This document shows positions 20,501-26,624 of a stretch of 64,000 bases of DNA, one piece after another; the stretch's first letter is position 1; each line of letters begins with the position of its first letter. Source of the DNA: an uncultured Poribacteria bacterium (GTDB lineage: Bacteria > Poribacteria > WGA-4E > PCPOR2b); NCBI GenBank assembly GCA_958296125.1, contig OY282444.1, positions 248,001 to 312,000 of the forward strand, in the 5' to 3' direction. The translations under genes were made by a program, and so were the position numbers. The notes under the pieces are model-generated. The model was not told where the DNA came from. It was given only the letters and a program-made list of their open reading frames with translations, and made no database searches.

Positions 20501-21321
20501 CCCCAGTCTGGGGGACCTGGGACTGACCACGGTGGTGCTGTCGTGACAGTGGTAAAGCCACTGAAACGGGACGGGAGCCCACTTACGTCTATGGATCCCA
20601 CCTGCAGGTCATCCCAATCATCGGAGGTGGTGCCTCTGTTGACCTGGTAATCGAATTTATAGGTAGCGTCAACGGAAGGGAAACGTATTTGACAATAGAT
20701 TAGGTAGTGAATTCTCACGACAGGACCATCCGTTTTATGGCCAGTCATTCTTTGACTGCCCGATGGAACTACAGTTTCCAAATCCTCAGCTGATTGTCTG
20801 ATTGTTATCCGATTCCCGTTAAGGAATAGACCCTTATTACCCCAAGATCCATCCTCCCCCTGAGTAAGAGTCATCGTATAGGTATAGGGGTTAGTGCTGC
20901 CAGCAAACTCTGGAGTGCCGTAAACCACCCCATCCTTCTCAGCATGCGGGTTACCGGTATGAGACCGGGCCAGTGCGTAGTTAGGTAGATAAGCAGTGTT
21001 TCCGTATTCCCAATCGGTACTAGCGGCTCTATCTGGAGCAGCTGCAGAATAACTTGTGTGGAAAGCACGCACCCGGACGCTTATGGAACCCGGAATCAAC
21101 TGAATACCCTCTGGGATATCCAACCGAAACCCCTGCTTTTTGTCGTCGTTGTGCGATGTATAAAAAGCGGCCAGGCCGTAAGTGCGACCAGGCTGAATAG
21201 CATCCATTGGAATAGTCTCATCGTTACCGCTGATCGAATAAAAGCGGAAACTCATCAGGTCCGAAAATATCACGCCCTGCGGCGCGGCCTCGTTAACGAA
21301 TAAGCCCGCAACCAACATCAA
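14506..21321 (-). CDS. Giant repeat-rich surface protein with C-terminal secretion/sorting tag
   Basis: The 2271-residue open frame contains about eight copies of a domain with the pattern VTYTAxGxMxGGxVRLTIPxGW, roughly 130-170 residues apart (for example near 360, 560, 870, 1060 and 1300). Big/cadherin-like beta modules follow (about 1600-1800), then a module with SLEYTSMIPSG. It ends in a FlgD-like/T9SS-type tail starting LLRNYPNPFNPETW and closing ATRKMLILK (last 95 residues). The listed start is a TTG. Reading upstream in the same frame gives QQRKSGVFLVISLMLVAGLF, a good signal-peptide core, so true translation should begin earlier. The frame stays open through the decamer repeat (21371-21560), but no in-frame ATG can be used: the in-frame ATG at 21576 meets TGA after three codons. 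Likely an adhesin or cell-surface fibre exported by a PorX-linked system (inference). Confidence 0.85.
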   Translation of the reverse strand: MMLVAGLFVNEAAPQGVIFSDLMSFRFYSISGNDETIPMDAIQPGRTYGLAAFYTSHNDDKKQGFRLDIPEGIQLIPGSISVRVRAFHTSYSAAAPDRAASTDWEYGNTAYLPNYALARSHTGNPHAEKDGVVYGTPEFAGSTNPYTYTMTLTQGEDGSWGNKGLFLNGNRITIRQSAEDLETVVPSGSQRMTGHKTDGPVVRIHYLIYCQIRFPSVDATYKFDYQVNRGTTSDDWDDLQVGSIDVSGLPSRFSGFTTVTTAPPWSVPGPPDWGYGNTPTNTIFNPRNRAPVYGTHGWRGKLATETPDQNIERNRQIGTPSDASFYLTVRAGLSGRVNVGWGYRALPDTVPPAIATDSATAPIAPLAAGSIRNVLKFSYLPRIENMAGGRFRIAIPSGWKVSNKFLSVEDDDGTVIYATDEDGDVTINLTDSSDSVTKVEFTVDQRITVTLGSDWAQRDVDKELIIRLGDVTAAIPRSLPSKDDRATEADEDDDVMYFGYQFQCSEAPRDRVLSLLSAQPVVRVGNIIGDGPVATTADTRDPLTRELKITPGRVFPGEEKTRFTLTFTAPGPMYGGELVLSFPPGGDSGEAHLGPKDTLAADGSDFTVRTRGGGTVGTVSVDEGEDATADDPETADRLTIPITTLDVGQQIIVSYTRDAGIGSSADAAITASTTVPRGVAADVETTLIKSETTAAKVSGGEWIAVGGSGKVDLSPVSVEAGSQRRDITVTYTAYTDLTNTTIEIEPRGLVIDASADQILQDDNSAAYGYVTGSESDSLTVEADKLTWTSISVKKGKTVTARIRRVNIVADAGEYPWAVTVGGQTDAIQDDPTTTDVNEIPILSVVKTSADAITFAIDGADTFSAGSEATIDFKFTAESTPIRGGLVRLTIPAGLGSAPTKSKKTAGRVAVSGNAKTSGGVAAIGNDQITVSGRTVSVAIGQLNVGDSVIITYGSTGDDGKAAVLHHVAADVEVTGSFRTASGGSTRTAGTVTVTLGNIIDGQGVAVLSPASIEAGSSHRALEVTFTAAGTMDGGAVSLELPSGWGSMQNDPQKRNYITTRGSGVSSLEIGSNLVIATIDKLAKGGSFRFIYGGGTGADVGAEVQDVVGTADFKIKSDGDGDGVFALITSELEHKDREKIRNPDKTGKIYKDKPGILQIKVTGALDGTGTVAVDTETVRAAADDVKLEFTYTPSQTIEDGALKITVPSSWSKPQVEEVGEPGYTEVEGVGLGSAADDDKFSVTVPIFSLDKTNTIRITYGATGTGRAVASATTGTDAFRVAVRGHQGGNLAPLRTQPTITVNPQASGKGKAVLAITDGDAALHTGDTDRELTVTYTAAGQMIGGKVRLTIPAGWSAPSAETVTVTPAFSPTFDGQMVIVEGVNLSANGTVTFVYTGDVQPAAGTGVKFAVAVHGGDAADSFVDVSGDATMLTVDVGESRPGSGSGTVTPRIVQAGATGVDLTFTYTAVGIIDAPREFRVQVPAPWTAPNSAATSEEDKGTYTVVHRHKGASTTVSVEKLDPVGRDMVARVKLGGLEVEAGDEILFTYENADAPTAREVTPFKILFDGRPIAVDVQVRVQDSTPSQLSLSSAGAVSADAGAMPLAITVGLQDADGNETALGTDVDVTLTSTSAGIFAERAEATGTETITVTIPTGDVAAMVYYMDSTVGAATVTATAPNLTPAAHEVTVTTDMITLLTASIDTTMAKTGDSVTVTATGTANQMLTFSIGSIVTGAAMTEATAGTYTGSYTAVADLHDGVHEVTVTLTETGSSLSAGMLTVDTMAPAVTVTASPDTVSNGEMVTISATVTDAGAIASVMADVSMLDSTQTTVALTMAEDAYSAEVTISADNEAMNGMQTITVTAMDAAGNSGMAAAMVMLQNSLEYTSMIPSGVSLFHVPLKVEGLDTVADLRAMLGDAATLATIYDGNSWNSRSDAVPITADLGIVLSMTADTTLTFTGDAWDDGTINLSAGQSLVGLPLNDASVTNISDIITLFGGSVANIIVSIDGNFQAISQAGDPGDGAVMGDAAYLITATADASATLTGDGWTNNTMAGAAPIALAGYKVDGQTPVLDVRGAVVDEVTGLAKEGFRVKVKNLSTKSSLSRITSDEMAAVGYNMTFVDLNDAHAARVGDVIEISVDSPDLLIGVKPVRHIVTADDVKRGILEVEDLIAYEIPAETELLRNYPNPFNPETWIPYRLAEDADVTLTLYDSTGRVVRTLDLGHQTAAVYESRAKAIYWDGRNRFGEQVASGIYFYSLSAGDFSATRKMLILK

Positions 21322-21370
21322 ACTGATAACTAAAAATACGCCGCTTTTACGTTGTTGGGTTAATGGGCTT

Positions 21371-21560
21371 TGAGTGGCTTTGAGTGGCTTTGAGTGGCTT
21401 TGAGTGGCTTTGAGTGGCTTTGAGTGGCTTTGAGTGGCTTTGAGTGGCTTTGAGTGGCTTTGAGTGGCTTTGAGTGGCTTTGAGTGGCTTTGAGTGGCTT
21501 TGAGTGGCTTTGAGTGGCTTTGAGTGGCTTTGAGTGGCTTTGAGTGGCTTTGAGTGGCTT
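21371..21560. repeat. Tandem repeat, 19 perfect copies of a 10-bp unit
   Basis: TGAGTGGCTT (plus strand) is repeated 19 times without error over 190 bp, with degenerate flanking units (TAATGGGCTT at 21361 and TGAATCATTT at 21561). The unit is not a multiple of three, so each gain or loss shifts the reading frame. No frame contains a stop; read on the minus strand three units encode the ten residues KATQSHSKPL. The array lies between the Shine-Dalgarno/ATG of the giant surface-protein gene and its signal-peptide coding region. Confidence 0.97.
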
Positions 21561-21565
21561 TGAAT

Positions 21566-21585
21566 CATTTAATCATCGTTCTCCT
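21566..21585 (-). promoter_or_regulatory. Shine-Dalgarno and two alternative ATGs ahead of the tandem repeat
   Basis: On the minus strand AGGAG (21585-21581) is followed by ATG1 at 21576-21574 (4-base gap) and ATG2 at 21568-21566 (12-base gap). ATG1 is in frame with the giant gene but meets TGA at 21567-21565. ATG2 is open through the repeat, is out of frame by one base, and stops after the repeat at 21347. Loss of one repeat unit, or gain of two, would place ATG2 in frame. Confidence 0.7.
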
Positions 21586-21723
21586 AAAATAAAAACCCTT
21601 TCGGGTAAAATGCTAGAATGGAGACAGGGGGGCACCTGCATAGAACGGTCAACTGACTAAAGCCAACCGCACACAGGTAGTTCCCACAATTTTCCCTGTC
21701 AAAACTAAGAAACAATTATACAT

Positions 21724-21752
21724 ATAATACGACAGATTAAAAAATCTGTCAA
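21724..21752 (-). promoter_or_regulatory. Promoter of the giant surface-protein gene with operator-like palindrome
   Basis: On the minus strand a perfect TTGACA (21752-21747), a 17-base spacer and TATTAT (21729-21724) point toward the giant gene, about 140 bases before its Shine-Dalgarno. The spacer is filled by a perfect 8-bp inverted repeat with a four-base loop (GACAGATT 21731-21738, AATCTGTC 21743-21750), a typical repressor-site geometry. Confidence 0.65.
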
Positions 21753-21793
21753 GCTGTTTCGATCGATTCTGCTCCGTAGGAGGGACTTCCTGC

Positions 21794-21818
21794 TCTGTGG
21801 GAGGGATTTCCCAATCCC
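21794..21818 (+). repeat. Dispersed 25-bp repeat, copy B
   Basis: This begins TCTGTGGGAGGGA and matches the minus-strand copy at 14376-14400 at 22 of 25 positions. A partial extra unit (GTAGGAGGGACTTCC) sits just before it at 21776. The stretch 21590-21970 otherwise holds the promoter of the giant gene and no supportable gene. Confidence 0.5.
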
Positions 21819-21971
21819 GACTGCCTACGCCCACTGAAAACATAAATGCTTGTCGGATCGCGACAGTTTCCCAAAATCAGGGGAATCGGGGGATGCTGCT
21901 CCCGATGAAGCATCGAGGATTCAAAGCAAACGGCATCTATTTATCCTTTTTCCATACATAGACACATTTTC

Positions 21972-22160
21972 TCAACGCTTCTCGTCCATGCTTACCCATT
22001 TGTTGGGCAGATCGAGCGGCCTCATCATGAGCCTCCCTCCCATCCTTCCACCAAGAAAATCGAATATCTTCTCGTTGTTCTTTTTAACGTACAACCTTTC
22101 AATTTTTGCGTCGTCAATGGAGCTTGTTGCTAACTCTTTGGCGTATTTTGTGTCTCTCAT
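21972..22160 (-). CDS. Small hypothetical protein, possibly frame-disrupted
   Basis: The 62-residue ORF starts at an ATG nine bases after AGGA. The sequence (MRDTKYAKELATSSIDDAKI, then RLYVKKNNEKI) looks protein-like, as does RLMMRPLDLPNKW. Between them the neighbouring frame reads RFSWWKDG, which fits better than the ORF's own FDFLGGRM, so one or two frameshifts may have broken the gene. It begins 11 bases after the right edge of the attC-like element behind the restriction gene. Function unknown. Confidence 0.35.
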   Translation of the reverse strand: MRDTKYAKELATSSIDDAKIERLYVKKNNEKIFDFLGGRMGGRLMMRPLDLPNKWVSMDEKR

Positions 22161-22170
22161 CTAATCTTTT

Positions 22171-22239
22171 TCCTAACGACCAAACTCACCTGCAATGGCG
22201 CGGAACAGAATTGCTGCCCAGTACAGTATCTTGTTAGGA
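22171..22239 (-). other. attC-like inverted-repeat site at the end of the restriction gene
   Basis: Perfectly complementary 7-mers TCCTAAC and GTTAGGA bound 69 bp. The TAA stop of the restriction endonuclease lies inside the first 7-mer (minus-strand reading TCCTAACAAG), as is typical for integron cassettes. A GCAAT/ATTGC inner stem is present. The outer base of each box departs from the RYYYAAC/GTTRRRY consensus, and internal pairing is imperfect. No integrase is in the window. Confidence 0.3.
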
Positions 22240-23187
22240 CGCATTGTATGGCCCAAGGAAACGCGCACCGTCAAAATGGATGAGATGCGATGGGGCATCA
22301 GCTACCCACACCTCCGTTTCCCATGCGATTTCGCCGAGATACTGCCCCATGATGGCTCGGTTTGGGAAGGCACTCACATAGACCAGCCCAGGCTTTGACT
22401 CAGCAAAGAGATTTCTGAGTTCGTCATACCGCTTGCCATTAACGGGGCCATGACTAGTAACTGACTCAACCAAGAGCAGCCAATTCTTCTCGGTATAGTA
22501 TAGCACCACATCAGGCATCTTGCCGTGTGAATCTACACTGATACCCAGTTCGGCCAGCAGGTCCGCGTCAAAGTAACCCCACTTGTCTCCAGTGTCGCCA
22601 ACATAGGCCAGCACGCTACCCGGTGCGAAGCGGGGAGCAAAGTTATCAATGATAGCTCGAATCAATTCGCTGTGCTCGCCGGGGCTAAGAGTGATTTTCT
22701 TCCCCGGTGAAATCTCAATCGGAATACGATTCTGCTCGCGCTCCTTGGCGTAGCGGGCTACCAAAGTTTCACGCTCGGCCAGATAGGTCGTCAGCGTGTC
22801 ATGCCATGCAGGGGTATTGACGGTGCGCAGCAGAGCGAGCGCGGTGGGTTCGATTTGATAGACGGTCCTTGGGCTGTTTACCGGACGGTCCGGCCTGTCC
22901 GGGTTGTAAAGTGCGATACCGGCATCGCGGAACTGGTGCATCGTTTGGCGACGAATTGTCTCGCGGGTGTTCGGTGCATATTCCTTGTCGTAGTGATCTC
23001 GCACCCAATCTATGATGGGGGTGATACCCACAAGCGGGTTTTCAGCATCAGCCCAGGCTTTGCCTGGCGTGAGATTCAGTAACGCCAGCAAACAGAGAGC
23101 GGAACGCTCGTTCTGTTGTGCCCGTGGTAGCCCCAGCGAAATGAGGATCTGGTGAGCGGCTTCGATGTAATCGTTCTTGTTATTCAT
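22234..23187 (-). CDS. Type II restriction endonuclease, BsuBI/PstI family
   Basis: The 317-residue protein resembles the PstI/BsuBI restriction enzymes, which cut CTGCAG. The C-terminal half shows the family's conserved region: VLAYVGDTGDKWGYFD, then PDVVLYYTEKNWLLLVESVTSHGPV (core of the PD-(D/E)XK-like site), KRYDEL and PNRAIMGQYLGEIAWETEVW. The N-terminal half is a helical domain. Its ATG overlaps the TGA of the methyltransferase gene by four bases (ATGA), so the pair is translationally coupled with methylase first, which protects the host. Specificity CTGCAG is inferred from family. Confidence 0.9.
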   Translation of the reverse strand: MNNKNDYIEAAHQILISLGLPRAQQNERSALCLLALLNLTPGKAWADAENPLVGITPIIDWVRDHYDKEYAPNTRETIRRQTMHQFRDAGIALYNPDRPDRPVNSPRTVYQIEPTALALLRTVNTPAWHDTLTTYLAERETLVARYAKEREQNRIPIEISPGKKITLSPGEHSELIRAIIDNFAPRFAPGSVLAYVGDTGDKWGYFDADLLAELGISVDSHGKMPDVVLYYTEKNWLLLVESVTSHGPVNGKRYDELRNLFAESKPGLVYVSAFPNRAIMGQYLGEIAWETEVWVADAPSHLIHFDGARFLGPYNAS

Positions 23188-24665
23188 TCGGCTAAAGTCC
23201 CTAGCTTGGTGTCAATCATAGACTGCGTGAGCTCCTCTTGTTGCATGGCCCATTTGCCGATTTCAATTAAAGCGTCGCGGCTCGGGTACTTCATCAGTTT
23301 GAGGTCGGTAGCATTGACCTGCGTGTGGCCGCTGAAGCCTCGGTAATATTCATCAATGGCAGTTGAATTGAGGTACACTGCTAACCCACGCGCCAACGCC
23401 TGTGGTAACCCCCCCTTATTCTCGTGGAAAAAGTTTAAGTGGTTCTCAAAGCCCAGCATAGGTGCGTTATCAAGCTCGCTAGGGTCAACCACGCTTGCCA
23501 CGATTCGGTGCCTTTCCTCCTTGGCCGTGAAGCGCCTTACCACACAATAAAAGCCGCTCGGACATAGCCATTTTTCGGTATCACCGTTGTGCAAGATAGC
23601 GTTTGGCTTCTTCTTACCGGTGACCGGCCATTTGGTGCCTATACCACTGAAATGGCACGGATAGAGCAAAGGCATGGAACCCGCCTCCGGCATGTCGCGC
23701 AAGTGATCTTTCAACCTGAAATCGATTACTGGCCCAGTCGAAACATTGACACCAAGATCTGTCAGCGCGTAGCGGATGGTCGGAGCGAGTTCGATGGGGC
23801 TTTCGGGCGATCGGGGCACACGGATAAATCGCTCCGAATCATCCGGGAAAACAATTTGATCGAACGAGTATTTGTGGGTAGTCAGGTTGGTGAAAGTGTC
23901 ATCAGTCGAAGTGGAAACTGTTACCGGCCCTTGTTTCCCACGACGCTCAAGTCGGATAATAATATTCTCTTGCAATACTTTATCATCCTTGAATGCTTTG
24001 TTCCGAGCCTCGAAAAGATGCAAGTGCCGGATGGCGGTGTGCTCAAGGATGAAGTCACGAAAGGGGCGGTAATACGGTCCATTACAGAAACTGCGCGGAA
24101 TGATTGCCACAATTTGCCCGTCCGGCGCGGCTAGCGCGATAGCTAGTGCCACAAAAGCCGAATACAGATTCACCGTCTCAATGCCAACACGGCGTAAGGC
24201 TAAACGATGCGATGAGTTACTATTGATTTTTTTGTAAGGTGGGTTAAGGATGGCGTGCGTATATTTTTGGAGTTCTTCGGCGAAAAAGCTGCCGGAAAGC
24301 CAATCTACGGCGGCGTGTATAAAATCGACCTTTCGGATTGTCGGAATAAACCCCGGATTCTTTCTGTATTTCTCCAATGTCTGATTCAAATAGGAATGCA
24401 GAGAATCGTCAATCTCGAAAGCATCTAGCTCTACACGCTGAAAGTCAAAACCAGCACTATTCCACCTGTCCAAGAAAGCGGCAGAAAGCGATCCAATCCC
24501 AGCTCCCGCATCAAGCAAGTGACAACTGCCCTTGCTGTCAGGGAAGAGGTTTGCCATGAAAGCCGCAGTTCTTGCTGATGTAAGAAACTGACCGAACTGC
24601 GATTTTTTCTTCGCTTCGGTGTTTTTTGATAACCGCAATCTGGTTTGTTCAACCGTTGACAACAT
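23184..24665 (-). CDS. N6-adenine DNA methyltransferase of the PstI-type system
   Basis: This class I SAM-dependent methylase protects the recognition site of the adjacent BsuBI/PstI-type nuclease. The SAM-binding motif is LLDAGAGIGSLSAAF, and the catalytic NPPY motif is in HAILNPPYKKI. A region rich in aromatic residues follows, with target-recognition sequence in the C-terminal half. Length (493 residues) matches M.PstI-like enzymes. The start at 24665 is chosen because AGGAGG sits six bases upstream; an earlier in-frame ATG at 24686 has no such site. Confidence 0.9.
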   Translation of the reverse strand: MLSTVEQTRLRLSKNTEAKKKSQFGQFLTSARTAAFMANLFPDSKGSCHLLDAGAGIGSLSAAFLDRWNSAGFDFQRVELDAFEIDDSLHSYLNQTLEKYRKNPGFIPTIRKVDFIHAAVDWLSGSFFAEELQKYTHAILNPPYKKINSNSSHRLALRRVGIETVNLYSAFVALAIALAAPDGQIVAIIPRSFCNGPYYRPFRDFILEHTAIRHLHLFEARNKAFKDDKVLQENIIIRLERRGKQGPVTVSTSTDDTFTNLTTHKYSFDQIVFPDDSERFIRVPRSPESPIELAPTIRYALTDLGVNVSTGPVIDFRLKDHLRDMPEAGSMPLLYPCHFSGIGTKWPVTGKKKPNAILHNGDTEKWLCPSGFYCVVRRFTAKEERHRIVASVVDPSELDNAPMLGFENHLNFFHENKGGLPQALARGLAVYLNSTAIDEYYRGFSGHTQVNATDLKLMKYPSRDALIEIGKWAMQQEELTQSMIDTKLGTLAE

Positions 24666-24833
24666 GATGCGCCTCCTATTTTGCACCCCAACGATTAGGT
24701 TCAGTTGTTAGAAGAATCGGAAGAGCACGGCGGGGTTTACCGAAAAGTGTCCGACCCACCCAAACCCGCTGCAAACCCGAAAACTTCAATAAAACGGAGA
24801 TACTGCTGTCAACTCCAACGGCTGATTAGGTTG

Positions 24834-25187
24834 TTATGCTGCGGCATCCTTTGGATTGGGTCCATATTGATTCTCGTTGGGTTGACTGTCTTGCACGGTG
24901 AAGACAAATAGGATAATAATACCGATGAGCGGAATAAAGCTGATAAAAAACCACCATCCACTTCGATTAGTGTCGTGGAGCCTGCGGACCAATACAGCGA
25001 AGCCAGGAATTATCACCCCTAAACAGTAAAGCCCTAGAATAGCACCCGGGGATCCAAAAAGCGACTCGACTCCAGAGAGCACAAGGGCTATAATAGCGTT
25101 GAAGAGCGTGAAGATCCAATACTCTTTTCGCCGTGCCCGCCCGCTAAATACTGCATACTTCTTCAACACTTCAAGATACCAATTCAT
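24834..25187 (-). CDS. DUF805 small membrane protein
   Basis: The 117-residue protein begins MNWYLEVLKKYAVFSGRARR and has KEYWIFTLFN, matching the conserved start of DUF805 proteins, followed by three or four hydrophobic helices and RRLHDTNRSGWW. The function of DUF805 is unknown; members are frequent passengers of integron cassettes. GGAGGG lies just before the chosen ATG; the upstream in-frame start at 25265 lacks one. The TAA stop falls in GCATAACAAC, similar to the stop context of the restriction gene. It has its own promoter. Confidence 0.88.
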   Translation of the reverse strand: MNWYLEVLKKYAVFSGRARRKEYWIFTLFNAIIALVLSGVESLFGSPGAILGLYCLGVIIPGFAVLVRRLHDTNRSGWWFFISFIPLIGIIILFVFTVQDSQPNENQYGPNPKDAAA

Positions 25188-25217
25188 AGGCTTCCCTCCA
25201 TTAGATATAGTTGTCTG

Positions 25218-25246
25218 ATTATACTCCCATTCCGACGGTTCAGCAA
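25218..25246 (-). promoter_or_regulatory. Promoter of the DUF805 gene
   Basis: On the minus strand TTGCTG (25246-25241), 17 bases, then perfect TATAAT (25223-25218), about 30 bases before the ATG. Confidence 0.65.
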
Positions 25247-25273
25247 GGCAAAATTCCGGCAGCAATCTACCGC

Positions 25274-26401
25274 CTAACTCGCCTCATCCCGCCAGCGTTG
25301 CAGGGAGTGGATCCGGTCTTTGAGCGGAAACGCGACGCGCCCCCCGCGTCGATGCGACTCCCATGAGCCATGAATCATCTCCAGCGACGCACGCCCCTCC
25401 CGCCCGGACGAAATCGGATTAGCATCCGGGGAATCGGGTTCAAGTAACGAGTGGATGATGCGAGACTGAAGCACAGAATTGATGTCTCGGGTTCCTAGAT
25501 GCTGCCCCGTAATACGATCTTCTTCAGGCAGCGAAATCGGCTCCCATTGATGCCCCTCCACAGGTGTCATAAATGCGCCGTGGTGGATGAACATCACAGT
25601 GGCGACGCTTCGACGCAACGCGATCCGCCCTTTTGTGCCGATAAGGTCTAAGCCATACGCCTTATCATTTCCTTGAGATTCTGCCAAGAAGTCGCAATCG
25701 GCATGTATCCCGTTGGCAAATCCAAACGAACAGAACGCCCGCTCACCGATGACCAGTCCCGCGTCCCGATCACGGGGGTTGACCTCCTGACTCTGTTTGA
25801 TGTGCTGAGGGCCCGCTTCAAGGGAGTCCGCTGCGGTGATATGTGCAGCAGCCCAACGCACATCTCCCCCAAAGTTGTGCACCCAATCAAAGAGGTGGGT
25901 CCCCATCTCCATCATCGCGTTCCCTGCTTTGCGCCCCCCTTTTTCGTAAGCACGGATCAAGAAGACCTCGCCGATTTCCCCATCAGCGATCAATCTTTTC
26001 GCATAGGCGTTGTAAGCACTAGCACGTTTCTGATGGTTGATGGATAACCGCACATCGGCTGCGTCACACGCCGCAACCATTTCATCCGCCTCCTGAAGCG
26101 TCACAGCCATCGGTTTCTCGCAAAATACATGACAACCGTGTGCTGCTGCGGCAAGGGTTGTCGCATGGTGCTGCGGAGCCTGTGTTGAAATCACGACGAG
26201 GTCTAGATTCTCCCGTTCAAACAGCTCCTGATAATCTGTGTATAGGGCTGACACGCCAAACAGATCTTGGTATGTTTGCAGGGCCTCCTCACGAATATCG
26301 CAAAACGCGACCAAATCCACGAGTTGGTTCTTTATCAACGTATTGGTATGGTCTCTACCTTTTCCGCCGCACCCAATTAGCGCGGCTCGATACTTTGCCA
26401 T
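25274..26401 (-). CDS. Gfo/Idh/MocA family oxidoreductase
   Basis: An NAD(P)-dependent sugar or polyol dehydrogenase-like protein of 375 residues. The Rossmann start is ALIGCGGKGRDH, the conserved EKP motif is in FCEKPMAVTLQEAD (catalytic-site Lys), and a GGRKAGNAMMEMGTHLFDW segment fits the C-terminal alpha/beta domain. Substrate cannot be read. The stop codon lies in GAGTTAGGCGG, immediately beside the DUF805 gene's upstream region. One of three such oxidoreductases in the window; they are too different to be recent duplicates. Confidence 0.9.
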   Translation of the reverse strand: MAKYRAALIGCGGKGRDHTNTLIKNQLVDLVAFCDIREEALQTYQDLFGVSALYTDYQELFERENLDLVVISTQAPQHHATTLAAAAHGCHVFCEKPMAVTLQEADEMVAACDAADVRLSINHQKRASAYNAYAKRLIADGEIGEVFLIRAYEKGGRKAGNAMMEMGTHLFDWVHNFGGDVRWAAAHITAADSLEAGPQHIKQSQEVNPRDRDAGLVIGERAFCSFGFANGIHADCDFLAESQGNDKAYGLDLIGTKGRIALRRSVATVMFIHHGAFMTPVEGHQWEPISLPEEDRITGQHLGTRDINSVLQSRIIHSLLEPDSPDANPISSGREGRASLEMIHGSWESHRRGGRVAFPLKDRIHSLQRWRDEAS

Positions 26402-26624
26402 GGGTTTTACTCTTTCTTCCTTTTTGGTATTTTTTTGGGCCGGGACGAGGAATCATGCTTTGCGCCCGCTTGCCCATTTTAGGGGGTAACAAACTCAGAA
26501 TCACGAAAAATGTCTGATAAAGTCGTCTCATTTTTTGACGGAATTTGAGAGCAAAATTATAGAATCCGGTGCTGAAAAATATCGCGACCATGATACAATT
26601 CCCCGGGTGTCTATGGAGCTGCCT

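Noticed and set aside
21371-21560. CRISPR array
   Set aside because: The units are contiguous 10-mers with no spacers, and there are no cas genes.
21347-21568. 73-residue ORF of SHSKPLKATQ repeats on the minus strand as a gene
   Set aside because: It is the translation of the 10-bp tandem array from ATG2 in the currently out-of-frame register; better explained as the 5' end of the giant gene.
21850-22164. 104-residue plus-strand ORF
   Set aside because: It is antisense to the small minus-strand ORF and to repeat sequence, without a convincing ribosome site or protein-like composition at the start.
24705-24911. 68-residue plus-strand ORF between the methylase and DUF805 genes
   Set aside because: Half of it is antisense to DUF805 coding sequence, and the rest covers the direct-repeat spacer.
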